A DNA stretch of 64,000 bases from Eurosta solidaginis (Eukaryota; Arthropoda; Insecta; Diptera; Tephritidae), in the NCBI RefSeq assembly GCF_040869045.1, contig NC_090320.1:143800941-143864940 (forward strand), given 5' to 3'. Numbering within the stretch: position 1 is the first letter of the stretch; each line of letters opens with the position of its first letter. This document shows positions 36,001 through 46,943 of this stretch, piece by piece. The notes beneath the pieces were generated by a model that did no database searches, was not told the DNA's origin, and was given only the letters and a program-made list of their open reading frames with translations. The translations under genes were made by a program, and so were the position numbers.

Positions 36001-36385
36001 TATGCCCATGGTGCAACATGGTGCATCGTACGAATTGTATCGAAAATTAGGCGCAGTCAAGGATGTGGACTGCGAGCTAGAGTTAACATCAGATAAGCTT
36101 CAGGCGATTAGAAATAATATTATGAAAGATCTGAGGTTAGCCCACGAGCGTAGCAAGAAAGTATATAATACTCGAAGTAGGGATGTGACGTTTAAGATTG
36201 GACAAGTGGTATACCGCCGAAATTTTAAACAGAGATCACAAATCGACAACTATAATCCCAAACTTGCCCCAAAACAAGTAAAATGCATTGTACTTAAAGT
36301 AATAGGTAACTCGAAGTATGAACTCGGTGATGCTAGTGGAAACAGAATCGGGGTATACCATGCTAAAGACATATTTGTGGCATGA
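33030..36385 (+). pseudogene. Gypsy-E pol: protease, RT, RNase H, integrase
   Basis: It opens in -1 relation to gag with a very basic stretch, then the protease (MLALLDSGAGASCLG, VYLGIDFWKAF). RT begins in this frame (WNSPVSLVIKGTKNRLCLD). A one-base loss near 34032 shifts it to 34003-35664, which has IDLKDAFWQTPLERK, VYLDDLLVCSENF, RNase H (YVQCDASTDGVGGVLFQ, ITDHASLKWLMG) and the zinc region HCSPSAGHGGIHKTL...CDTCKSNK with FIDFMGP. A shift near 35600 leads to 35594-36385 with HSDNGKQFVSEMF and GNAAERVNRSILQIV. All catalytic residues are present, so only the shifts disable it. Confidence 0.9.
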
Positions 36386-36934
36386 TGCTAGTTAAAGTTC
36401 AATGTTGCATGTTATTTATTACTCACCTTGGTACCTGAAAAACTTGACCTGTAGAAAATGGACATCCATTTTAATTTTTTTTGTGATTATTTATTCAATT
36501 ATTTTAGGTTTTATTGACCTGTCAATGTAATTACACCGTTTTGACCTAACTTTTATTTAATTATACATTCCCAACTTGACATATTAACCCATCTAGACAT
36601 TTGCAACTTGACTAATTTTCTTCAATCTGTGATATAGTTTTAGTTCAAACTGTGATATAGGATTAAGAGGCCCATCTGTGATACTGTAGGTTAGTGTTTG
36701 CTTGAGAACCCAGTGATGTAGGTTTAGAGTTTTGATAATTTGTTTAAATTTTGTTGTAGCAGTAAATACATGTTGTAGTATATGTTTTAGTAAGAAGCAA
36801 ACTAGAAGCCCGGCATTAGGTCGTGGGTCGAGGCCACACGTTAGCCCTACACTTATAAACCAACCCAAGGCTGCGTTATGAATTTCTTTACGCACACGCT
36901 CCATGATGCAGGCACCATCGGCGGATGCGAGCCT
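36386..36934 (+). other. Gypsy-E 3' untranslated region
   Basis: AT-rich sequence between the pol stop and the first LTR-like start. There is no env-like frame and no clear polypurine tract next to the LTR. Confidence 0.6.
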
Positions 36935-37158
36935 GTAACGACAGCCTTTGAGGATTTCTCTGACGACACGCAAGCGGGTATATGAACAGATGTGTAGGCA
37001 ACCGCTAACCAAATCTCCTTCTCCGCTTTACGATATTAACAAAGCGGATGTTTGATTGTGTGAGTGGGTTGAACTGTTGCTTGCACATATGTGTATATAC
37101 GTGCCGCCTAAGGGGCGAACGCGGATTGGTTCAACCAAAGCAGGAAGGCGATTCGTGA
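36917..37158 (+). repeat. 242-bp tandem duplication at the Gypsy-E 3' LTR boundary
   Basis: CATCGGCGGATGCGAGCC followed by the LTR start occurs at 36917 and again at 37159. The unit holds the last 18 internal bases and the first 224 LTR bases, so the 3' LTR appears to start twice (36935 and 37178). Confidence 0.88.
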
Positions 37159-37177
37159 CCATCGGCGGATGCGAGCC

Positions 37178-40100
37178 TGTAACGACAGCCTTTGAGGATT
37201 TCTCTGACGACACGCAAGCGGGTATATGAACAGATGTGTAGGCAACCGCTAACCAAATCTCCTTCTCCGCTTTACGATATTAACAAAGCGGATGTTTGAT
37301 TTTGTGAGTGGGTTGAACTGTTGCTTGCACATATGTGTATATACGTGCCGCCTAAGGGGCGAACGCGGATTGGTTAAACCAAAGCAGGAAGGCGATTCGT
37401 GACTTACGGTGTCCTAAATGCCGCAAGGCTTAGTAGGTATAAAAGGGGGTCCCGCTGATCAACAGCATTAAAAATCGAAAAGTCGCGGTCTTAATTAGTG
37501 CCACCAGTGAAGTGAAAAGTTATGTGTTCAAAGTGCGTTTTTTCACCTTAAAGTGTGGGTGCGCGAGTGACAAAGTTTTTTTTCAAAGTGCGGTTTCACG
37601 CTAAAAGTAAACGCGAACGAAAAAAAATAATAGTGAACTTTGATACCAGGGAACCCTCCCTAGGTGCACCGCAGAGCAAGGAGTATCGCCACCACTGGGC
37701 GTGGAAAAATCCCCTCAAGAAAGCAGCAAAGGCACAGGTAAGTCAAAGTGTGAGATATGAAATTATTTTTTTGTTTTGAAACCTTTGTGTTTTTTTTTAC
37801 CCGCGATTTTTCTTACACCTTTTTCCTTTTATTAGAACACTTTTTTTTTTTTGAACCTTGGGTTAAATAATTTTGTTTGGAATTAACACTTTTTTTGGTA
37901 AATTTTGTGAAACAGGATAGTTATTAGTAAACCATTTTATTTCTAGATTTTTTTATAAAAAAAAAATCAATTGAGTTAAAAATAATTTCGAATCGTTAGA
38001 TCGGCTCAACCTAAAGTCCACTTCGCGAAAGTAGAGTTTTCCATAAATCTTTCTTTGGCGTTTTTACACAAAAAAAAAGCATTCCGCCATTATCAAACTA
38101 AACATTTTTGACCCAACATTCCCTTTAAAATTTTGAACGTTTTCGTTGTGAACAATATTTTTCATTGTATTCCCGTCAAAATATTTGTTGTGAATTTTTA
38201 TTTTATTGGATCTTTATTCGATCGAATTTGGGGTGAATTTAAAATTCATAAATATTAAATTATGCATAGGCGCACTTACATATATATGTACACGAGCACT
38301 TATGCAAACAAAAGGTAGATTAAAAGAAGAAGAAGAGAGGAGACAATTGAAATATTTTTTTGTTAAGCCATTTTAAATTTAAAAGAAGAGAAACGAAATA
38401 ACTAATTTTTTTTTCAAATCCAGAAAAAATTTTAAACAAAAATTCTTTAAAATAAAAATGTTTGAAAATATATATGCGTTCTCTTTTTGCAGCGCACGAA
38501 GCCAGCCGAGGGCCGCGACATTTTTTTCACATAAATTTACACAAAATCACACGCAAATCAACAACAGACACCAACCACACATACAAAAGGGGGTCAATAG
38601 TCCAACTAGGGGATTGGTTTCTGGCAAAAAGGGCAGCCAACGAGGCTATATTGGCCAAAAGCGTCAAAACGGATTGGCGCCAGAATCGACGAACACCAAC
38701 AAACACAATCACACGCACATAACACAGTCAGCAAACTCCCAACATAGCTACATACGAGCTCAAACATATAATCAAACACGCAACACTATACATTTTCCAC
38801 AAAACCAACAAGAGGTAACATAACATACTTGTATATCCCCAACACAACAAATTCTGGCAACGGGTCGCATCGGCTCATTAGCAACATATCTACGTTTTTT
38901 GGCCACGCAACATCCATCGTCGCCAACATGTTGCTAAACACTTAGTGGCACAACCACCCACGTTGCTAACAACATAGTACACGGCATCATCGGCCACATT
39001 CATCCACCTTTATTCACGACACTGGAACTCAACACACCACTAATCTATCATTGGAAAATCTGAGAACGAGAGCAGTTAAGCGCGACTCACCCGGAGCGCG
39101 CTCGCCAACTTGAATATTTTTATTTACTCACCACAGTTTTAATTTATATTGATTATATTAGGCCGTACAACTATTACCTTTTTTTATTTTTGAATATTGA
39201 ATTTTTATGAATTTTTTTATTTAATTAATTTTTTTATTATTAGTTCTATAATTTAATTCGTATAAGCTTTTCTTGCATCCTTGATTTTTCCTGCCCTAGT
39301 TTCACTGTCAGCAATATATTATTTTTGTCGACACACACACTAATTTCTGGGCATTCGTACCCAGCCCTACACAGGCCTATTTGGAGGTGCATGAGCCACT
39401 CGCAAGAAATTTACCCACAAGCACTATTTCGCCTTTCGAATTGTCATACTATCTTGTAGTATAAACGAAAAGAAGAAATTTTTTTTCTATTATATATTAT
39501 ATATTTTTTTGGATTCCTAATTATCACAGTTATTTCACTTACACTTTCAATTTTTATTGAATTAATCTATTTTTATTAATACCCAGTCGGTACGCCTACT
39601 GTTTGGTCTTCGCGTTTTTTTTATAAACATTTTTTATTTTTTTCATTTTTTTTACGCAGAAAAAAGTGACCCTATTCTCACGTAACTTAGTTTTCCGGCG
39701 ATTTTTTTTATTATTTGGAGTTCTATAGCAGTGTATAAAAGTATGCACATGCTTTGAACCGAAACGCGAAACTAAAGACAAAAGACATTTAGGCATAGGA
39801 TTAGCCGTGACCACGGTCAATCGGCCAAAGACCTGTAACAGAACATAAATTACATTGTTCTGTATATGTTGTTTGTTTTTTTTTCTCTTTTTTTTACTTC
39901 CAGCTGCGCACAACGATTTGGTACCAACTCGGAGTTCTGAGCGAGGTGAGTTTTTCATAAAAGAAAGAAAAAAAAAATCGTATGCAGACACACCTTAACC
40001 CACGTACTTTTGTAATTACAATCCCAGAGTAAAGTAGCACATACCCACACGTATAGTTAGCTCAACATTTGTTTGGGAGTGAGCGCACACACAAGCGTAC

Positions 40101-40854
40101 AGATACACACATGTTTATGCGTATGCGTGTACACAAATGGTTAGATATGTATTAGGCCGTGTCTAAGAATTAAAATATAAAGTACGTGAAAGAACGGAAA
40201 AGTTAAGGAAAAGTTGGATTAGGTATTATAATTGAATTTAAAGCATATAGTAGTAAGAGCATAGAAATAATAAGTTTTCGAGATAGTTATTTAGGTTTTC
40301 AAAACCAAATTTTTTGAAATAGTTTATATCAATAAATTGTCACTTAGAAACGAAAGTGTTGCCTAATTAATTTTTGTTTGCATACATGGGCTGAAATTGT
40401 GATCTTTTTAGGAGAGACAGAAGTAAACCATGTCTGGCTAAAAGCTGCAAGTTGTTGGTGCAGGCGTTGCCCTTGTGCTAACTGATGGTAAGTTGGGGTA
40501 TTTGAGTGGGTAATGGAAGGGACGTAAACTCTTAGAAACGAACATTTGTCAGGTTTAAGGGGACTCTACTCGGGAAGCGGAGCCATAGTAGAGTCCAAAG
40601 GCTGTTCACATCCCGTGAACAGGAGGGGTGGGAAGGCTCCACCTGACTCGGACAGGCTTTCTCCCGCTTTCCTATATTTATTTTTCTTTAGTTTGTTTAG
40701 ATACTTTCCCTCAGGCATGAACTCAATTTTGCTATGTAACTGTTGGGGAAGGAGAAGTGGCAAGAACCGCGCCTCAAAGCCGACGAGCCTCAGCCGGGCT
40801 ACTACCATGCCACTCCGCCACTCCTCCTCTCCCGCACCAGGCAGTTGTGTAACA
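37178..40854 (+). repeat. Gypsy-E 3' LTR (3677 bp)
   Basis: It starts TGTAACGACAGCC and ends TTGTGTAACA, followed by the GGGT duplication. TATA box at about 37438, donor at 37738, AATAAA near 40330. It carries about 98 bp not in the 5' LTR. Confidence 0.9.
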
Positions 40855-41330
40855 GGGTCAGTGGAACACACAGCTTCACCTTTGAAGAATTCTCGACTCT
40901 ATTAATTCGTATCGAGGCCGTTCTCAATTCTCGTCCTATCTCCCCGCTTTCTCAGGACCCAGCGGATCTCACCGCCCTCACACCTGGCCACTTTCTCCGA
41001 GGCGCACGCCTTCTCGCCATCCCCGAACCAAACTATGAACACCTCTCTTTGATCAACCGTTGGGAACGGTTGAAAGTTTTACATCACCAATTCAGCAAGC
41101 GCTGGAAGAATGACTATCTCATGGAATTACACAAGCGTTATCGATGGCAAACCGCTCAACCTCCCCATAAAATCGGCGATCTAGTCGTCATCAAGGAAGA
41201 CAACCTACCCCGTACCGAATGGCGCCTGGGACGCGTTGAAGACACTCATCTCGGAAGAGACGGCCATATCCGAGTAGTCGACGTACGCACCCAGAATGGC
41301 GTACTCACTAGGCCCATCACAAAATTGTGA
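40855..41330 (+). pseudogene. BEL-2 integrase C-terminus (DUF5641)
   Basis: This resumes the frame broken at 25634. Removing Gypsy-E and one GGGT joins KTHLKRV to SGTHSFTFEEFSTLLIRIEA. It continues with LNSRPISPLS, TALTPGHFLRGARLL, HKIGDLVVIKEDNLPRTEWR and ends RPITKL before TGA. This segment has no disablement. Confidence 0.9.
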
Positions 41331-41507
41331 TTTCTACCGCCCTCTGAGCCTGACTCAGGCCCACAAGGCTCAGTAGCATCCCCAGAACATAATACAGTCC
41401 AACTCCCTGTGCTATCGTAAAATCAACAGAAACAATCTTAACCCCTACCAACACTCACTCCCAACCTCACAAGTGACTAAAACGTAATTCTATCCTATCT
41501 TCCTCAG

Positions 41508-42100
41508 ATGGATCGTCAGCGCCCTCCTGTGCCCGCACCACGCCGTTCGCTGCAATCGCGAGTATAGTGCCCGCAGCCCCGTCACGACGCCTCAAACCCG
41601 CGGTGGCCGATTACCGCAAGTGCCGGCTATGCCTACAACATCACGCTCTGTCGGTGTGTCCTCTTTTCAAGGCAATGCCAGCTCACCAACGTATGACCAT
41701 CGTTAAGGCACACCAATTCTGTGCAAATTGCTTAGCATTATCGCATCGCACCCACGACTGCAACTCAAACGAACGATGCCGGGACTGCGGGGGCTTCCAC
41801 CCCACTCTGCTACACCGCGACACCGGAGGTCGCCAAGCACCACCCGTAGAGGAATCCCTTCCACAACCACGCCACCGCGTCGCTACACATCCCCGTCGCC
41901 GACGTCCACAGCAGACTACTACGGCTAATGTTCGCGCGCCAACCGCGCATTCAACCCCGCGACCTAGCGTTGGAGATCGCACGATACGATGTATAGCAAC
42001 CGGATTGCGCACATCCACGTACAAAAAAAAAGTTGGAAGGATCCTCATTAAGGAAGCCGTCCGGGCTCTAACCGAGCTGCAACACACTTTAGGCGCTTAG
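41508..42100 (+). pseudogene. BEL-2 post-pol accessory frame with zinc-knuckle array
   Basis: An ATG at 41508 directly follows TATCCTATCTTCCTCAG, a strong splice-acceptor sequence, suggesting expression from a spliced RNA. The ATG frame gives MDRQRPPVPAPRRSLQSRV and then TAG. One base lost near 41566 restores the frame that runs to 42100 (SRRLKPAVADYRKCRLC). That frame has three zinc-binding parts: CRLCLQHHALSVC, CANCLALSHRTHDC and CRDCGGFHPTLLH, the same layout as BEL gag nucleocapsids. A proline/arginine-rich tail follows, ending in ALTELQHTLGA. It lies where env would be but has no signal peptide or membrane segment. It may be a duplicated nucleocapsid module or a captured gag-derived gene. 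Its role is unknown. Confidence 0.7.
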
Positions 42101-42120
42101 TACGCCTAGGCGGGCCAGGA

Positions 42121-42250
42121 TGTTTACGCGGCGTAGGCTGCCACCCGTCTCATCTCCTCCTTGTACATACGTATATCCATGAGTTTATATATTCCGTATC
42201 TGGTACTGTATTTTATTATATGGAATTGTATTATATTGAATTACCCACAA
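42121..42250 (+). repeat. BEL-2 3' LTR, first 130 bp only
   Basis: TGTTTACGCGGCG follows a purine-rich GGCGGGCCAGGA and matches 20228-20357. Similarity ends abruptly after CCCACAA at 42250. Confidence 0.82.
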
Positions 42251-42658
42251 AATCAATGAATTGTATTTACCTTTAAATTCCCTATTGGGTCTCCTGATGG
42301 ACGTGTGGCAGCCTCCACCGCGAAAATCCACCAAATGGAATTTGCCGCAACTACATAGTAGCGATACGGCAGGATCGCTACCTGTCAAAAAACCACCACC
42401 TTTTTGGCAAAGTATATAAAAATGTGATCTTGGTCAGCTGAACATTTTTCCGTGTTTGTGAAAAATTATTATTATTGTGATCATTCTCCTTTTCAATAGT
42501 TATATTTTTCGAGAATTTGCTCCGTATAAAAGGAAAGGAATATAGAAAGTACACAGTTTTCTCTTTAATTTATTATAATTAACGTAACCTTTGTGATTCG
42601 GCCATTTTGGTGGTTGATGAAATCTCCTGTACAAAATACATATTCTATGTGAATAAAA
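42251..42658 (+). other. Unique segment with promoter-like signals
   Basis: It does not match the BEL-2 LTR. TATATAAAA near 42412 is followed about 25 bases later by GGTCAGCTG, and AATAAA occurs near 42651. It could be a partial LTR of another element or the 5' region of the host fragment that follows. Nothing else was recognised. Confidence 0.35.
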
Positions 42659-43098
42659 GTGAAATCAAAATTACATGTAAATGAAGACAATGCTTTGTTA
42701 ATTCAATTAAAACAGCATACAAATATACCGGGTCTCCTTGAGGCATTATTCATCGGAGATTTCATTGTGAGTATCTCATTCCTTGCAATATCGACGGCGG
42801 TTCTCGCATACATCGAACCGACTTGGGGTGCTTTGGACACATTTTATTATTGCTTCAGTGCACTGACTACGATTGGTTTGGCTACAGAAGTGGGTATTTT
42901 AGTGGTGGCGAAAACATTTGGAGGAGGCTTTTGCACAACATCCGAACCACTACATCGGAGTTGCGCGCGATCGGGGTTTCGGTAAGAGGCGCATCCAACA
43001 CAGCGCCAACAAAATGTCCACATAGCAGCATCCCCACCATCACCACATCATCACCAACCATCTTCACAAAGCGGCAACTATCCGAAATTCAAGGTAAC
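42659..43098 (+). pseudogene. Two-pore-domain potassium channel (K2P) fragment
   Basis: K2P channels carry background K+ current, with four helices and two pore loops per subunit. The frame shows a hydrophobic helix (LFIGDFIVSISFLAISTAVL), then AYIEPTWGALDTFYYCFS and ALTTIG, matching the third helix, second pore helix and selectivity-filter start. The expected GFGD is lost to a one-base slip in the T run (GGTTTGGC). Later parts lie in another frame (AFAQHPNHYIGVARDRGFGK) and end in a His-rich stretch just before AAG|GTAACT, a possible splice donor at about 43094. It is a single broken exon, with no first pore. It lies inside the insertion that carries BEL-2. Confidence 0.68.
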
Positions 43099-43111
43099 TC
43101 GTACTTAACTA

Positions 43112-44620
43112 GCATCACTGTAAATTGCGAAAGACCATCACCGACACTGAAGGCTGTTTTCTCCTTGTCTTCTTCCTTCACTTCCACTTGCCAGTAGTCC
43201 AGTGTAGAAAACAATTTCGTACCAGAGAGCGAGTTCAGAGTGTCGTCAATTCTTGGCAATGGGTAGCTATCCTTTTTCGTAACGTTATTCAACTTCCGGT
43301 AGTCCACGCAAAACCTCATTTTTCCATCCTTCTTCTTTAAAAAGTATTACCGGTGAGCTCCATGGACTAGCTGATGGTTCGATAACGCCGCTGTCGCTCA
43401 TTTCTTGTATGGTTTGACTCACATCTTCTCGCTTCGCCAGTGGAACACTACGTGGAGCTTGACGGATCGGCCTCACATCTCCAGTGTCAGTTTGATGTCT
43501 CACAACGTTGGTGCGGCCTGGTTTGGAGCCATCTTGGTCAAATATGTTCGCGTACTTCAGGAGCAGTTGCTTTGCCTTACTCTGATAATCTTCCTCTAGT
43601 CCCTCCGTCCAGGCCATGATGTCATCTGAAAGATCAATATTGCTAGTTGAAACCTCCTGGAGCCGTTCACAATTGATTATTACTTCAGCCTCTTGGCATC
43701 TTCCCAAAATAGCTCCTCTGGTCAGTCTGAGTGGGACTTGAACTCATTGAGTACTCTTACCGGGATACGTCCATCTTGTTTTGTTATAGCCAGGGTTTTT
43801 CCTACAAGTACGTTCGGTGTTGATTTGTTTGCTGCTTCGACAAACCACAATTTGTTTGTCCCACAATCTCCATTAATCTTTGCCCAGATGACTGCTTCGG
43901 ATTTTGGTGGTATTTGCTGACTCTCTTCCACCAGCACTCGTTTACTGCTGTAGCCTCTCTCGTAGCCGAATTTAAGTGGCACATCCATGTTCTTATATCG
44001 CATCGTCTTGCTTTGCATATCGATCTTGATGCCTTGGTCGATTACGAAGTCCACTCCAATTATGATTTTCATCAACAATCTCTGCCACTATAAAATTGTG
44101 TAGTACCGTGACGTTCCCAATTGCTACTTCACATGCTACTTCTCCAATTACGTGGCTGTACGTAATCTTGCTCCAAGCAATGGTCTTATCTACTTGTTGA
44201 CTAAATCTGGTCGAATGATGGAATGGGATGCACCTGTATCTACAGTCAGTAAACATTCCTTTCCATCCCCATGTCCTCCGACAGTAACAGTAAGATTGTT
44301 TGAGCTTCTTCCAATTTGCGAGATAGAGATCATGGGGCATTCAATTGCGGGAGCCAGGAGTCGCCCCTTGCGGCTCACTCGCTTTAGTTTAACGATTGAG
44401 TGGATTTGGAGATTTGCTCATCTCCTTCAGCTCTGCGTTTACGGCCACCCACATTGCTGGAACTGTTAGGATTGGTACTGCAATAACGTGCAATGTGCCC
44501 TGGCTTTCCACATTTAAAGCATTTGACGGCACCATCGTTTTTCTGCTGCGTTCCTTTTAATGCTTCCAAAATTTTGTCTACCCAGTTTGGCCTTCCCACT
44601 TCCACGCGGTGAGCTTTGTA
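43112..44620 (-). pseudogene. Gypsy-1 gag end, protease and RT start
   Basis: From the right, 44605-44384 gives the nucleocapsid with the classical knuckle CFKCGKPGHIARYC. Frame 44378-44190 has the protease active site LLTVDTGASHSIIRPDLV, intact here. Frames 44078-43722 and 43707-43285 hold the protease end and the RT approach (DSGVIEPSASPWSSPVILF). Frame 43319-43089 has MRFCVDYRKLNNVTKKDSYP, where a 12-bp deletion has removed part of the LDLKSGYW block. The right edge is the Gypsy-F insertion and the left edge the BEL-2 insertion. Confidence 0.88.
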
Positions 44621-46487
44621 TGAGGTGGGTTTTGTCTAAGGCTGGGGTAACGCTCAGTCAATCCAGAGTCGAGTAAAGGTCCCACAAACCCCTACTGAAT
44701 AAATACACGATATTTATGTGTTACGAACATACGCACACACGGCTGGAGATATTAGGCGGACAGCAGCTTTCCGTCGCAGGATGGCGAGGGGGGGGCGGAG
44801 CGTCGACTAACGGAGGTTCGGTAGGGCGGCTGAACGGTCGGGTAACGGACGGACTGGTACGGCGGTACGGAAGCAGCGGCGGGATAGAAGCAACGGCTTA
44901 ACTGCGGTAGGATGGCAAGCGGCCAACGGTCGTCGTCGCAGTGGCGGGACGGATGCAGCGGCTTAACGGCGGTAGGATGGCGGACGGCCAACGGACGTCG
45001 TAGCAGCGGCGTGACGGATGCAGCGGCTTAACGGCGGTAGGGTGGAGAACGGCCAACGGTCGTCGTAGCAGCGGCGTGACGGATGGAGCGGCTTAACGGC
45101 GGTAGGATGGCGGACGGCCAACGGACGTCGTAGAAGCGGCGTGACGGATGCAGCGGCTTAACGGCGGTAGGATGGCGAACGGCCAACGGTCGTCGTAGCA
45201 GCGGCGGCACCGGAGGGGCGACGATGCGGCGGTGGGCTACGGAGCGCGTACCAGGGCCGTGGTGAGAGGGGAGATGGGCTGGCGACGGGGTTTACCTGGA
45301 CAGCGGCAGCGTGTTCCGGGCGGGATAGGATGGACGTACCAGCGGACTTGTATTGGTCGGTCGGCTTCGGCAGGATCGGGCTGATCGAACGTCTTCGGCA
45401 GGCTCGGTAATCGGCGGGGTCAGTCACCTGCGGGAGAAACTGCGAGGACTCGGGTTAGTGCTGGTTTCACCGCTGGACACCCCCGCCTCCCTACTTGCAC
45501 ACTAGTAGAAGGTGCGTAAGGGGGGTGGGGTTGTACCAGCCGAGGCGCCGTGGGTCGACCCGTGGCGGAGGGGAAGTGCACCTTAACGGCACAGCGGTAG
45601 CCCCTTGTGCGCACGCATCGGCTCACGGCCGAAACCAGAGCTGCGGAGAGGGGGTCGTGCGGTCGTTCGGGCGGCGAGTCATTCCTTACCAGACCAGGAC
45701 GACGGAGGGAAGGGTAGTCCGAAGACACCACTCGCGTCATCCTGGTGCAGCAGGGGGTGACTCGCGCCACGGCCGCACCCTCTTCTCCCCAGCTAACTAG
45801 AGGGAGTGGTTCCTCCGCTCCGGCCAGCCTACTAAAATCAGAGCTGAGGGGGGAGGGGGTTATTTGGTCATTAAGGCAGCGGGCCGCTCAACACCAGGGT
45901 GGGCGACGGAGGGAAGGATAGTCCGAAGACACCACTCGCGTCGTCCAGCCCAGGTGAAGGGTGACTCGCGCCATGACGGCGCCCCTTCCGCTCAGTCCGA
46001 GCCGCGGGGGAGGGGGGTTATTTGGTCATTAAGGCAGCGGGCCGCTCAACACCAGGGTGGGCGACGGAGGGAAGGATAGTCCGAAGACACCACTCGCGTC
46101 GTCCAACTCTGGTGGAGGGTGACCCGCGCCATGACAGCGCCCCCTTCCACTCGGCTAGCTAGCCGGAGTGGCAATTTTGTCTTTAAAAAGACAACCACTC
46201 CCGCTGGCTCACCTGCGAGGACTGAATTGCAAAAATGCAAATTCAATGTTTATATGGGTGGTGCCGCAAACTGGTTGAGAAGTCAACGCACCATTATTGT
46301 GCTTTTTCATTCGTTTGCTATCAGTGGTTGTTGACTATGCTATACAAGTGGTTTTTGGCTATGCTATAGAAACTGGTTGAGAAGTCAACGCACCATTATT
46401 GTGCTTTTTCATTGGTTTGCTATTAGTGGTTGTTGACTATGCTATACAAGCATAAGTACAAGTGGTTTATTGTAACGCTATGTTACA
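44621..46487 (-). repeat. Gypsy-F 3' LTR (1867 bp)
   Basis: On the plus strand it runs TGAGGTGGG to GCTATGTTACA. It is GC-rich, in contrast with its surroundings, and contains five 65-bp tandem repeats (44892-45216), a 159-bp repeat pair starting near 45858 and 46017, and a pair of about 108-bp repeats near 46270-46450. Confidence 0.93.
44892..45216. repeat. Five tandem 65-bp repeats in the Gypsy-F 3' LTR
   Basis: Units start at 44892, 44957, 45022, 45087 and 45152, each with GGCTTAAC-GGCGGTAGG followed by CGGCCAACGG. The equivalent array in the 5' LTR is 51967-52291. They may be regulatory or just a replication-slippage array. Confidence 0.9.
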
Positions 46488-46943
46488 GTCCCCCTCCCAC
46501 TTCGGTTGACGGAAAGCTGCGGTGGGGAAAGATGGATCTCCAGGCATGGCCTAGGTCTTGTGCCGGTGTGCATGTGGGCGAAGCACTTTATTTAAAAAAA
46601 AATTTTTTTCCCAAAAATATACAGAGTCATTCCACTTATATCTAACAGAGTTAATGTTATTGTAATTGTTCAAAAAAAATTTTCCACTGTTTTGTTGTTG
46701 TTGTTTTTTTTTTTTTTTTTTTTTTTTTTGTCGGGGGTGGAGTCGTACTAAACTGTGTCCGTTGTCGTACTTCTCTTGTTCCCCTTTTAATGTTATGTAG
46801 ATATGTATGTATTTTTTTTTTTTTTTTTTTTTTGTGAAAATAATTTACAATTCATTTCTGACTTAAATCTAACAAGTTTTTGTAGAAGGTATGAAAATAT
46901 AAAAATATAAAAAAGAAATGCGGCGGCCTCTTCTCTTGCTGTC
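46488..46943 (-). other. Gypsy-F 3' untranslated region and polypurine tract
   Basis: The polypurine tract GTGGGAGGGGGAC occupies 46488-46500 on the minus strand, directly before the 3' LTR. Two long homopolymer T runs on the plus strand (near 46707-46729 and 46810-46833) are poly(A) stretches in element orientation. Confidence 0.78.

Larger units (their letters stand above)
25635..40854 (+). mobile_element. Gypsy-E: gypsy-type element with very long LTRs
   Basis: It is inserted in the BEL-2 integrase with GGGT duplicated at 25631-25634 and 40855-40858. Ends are TGTAACGACAGCC and TTGTGTAACA. Length is 15,220 bp: 5' LTR 3599 bp, internal region 29234-37177, 3' LTR 3677 bp. Gag and pol are on the plus strand and carry about four frameshifts, so this copy is probably dead. 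The primer site fits tRNA-Lys(CTT), and long LTRs with a Lys primer recall the Osvaldo/Ulysses group of flies; that placement is inference. Confidence 0.9.
20228..43111 (+). mobile_element. Insertion in Gypsy-1 pol (BEL-2 with attached sequence)
   Basis: Gypsy-1 reads AAAAGGCATC up to 20227 and resumes GCATCACTG at 43112. The uninterrupted copy reads AAAAGGCATCACTG, so GCATC is a 5-bp target duplication and the insertion runs from TGTTTACG to CTTAACTA. BEL-2 fills 20228 to 42250. The remaining 42251-43111 is unrelated to the BEL-2 LTR and contains a potassium-channel fragment. Confidence 0.8.

Noticed and set aside
36593..37012. 139-codon minus-strand frame
   Set aside because: It lies across the Gypsy-E 3' untranslated region and duplicated LTR start, with no domain or conservation.
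44892..45216. Regular 65-bp repeats resembling a CRISPR array
   Set aside because: The units are contiguous without unique spacers, in a eukaryotic retrotransposon LTR.
45028..45427. Several 60-116 codon frames in the GC-rich Gypsy-F LTRs
   Set aside because: They come from tandem repeats in stop-poor GC-rich DNA, occur identically in both LTRs, and show no domain.
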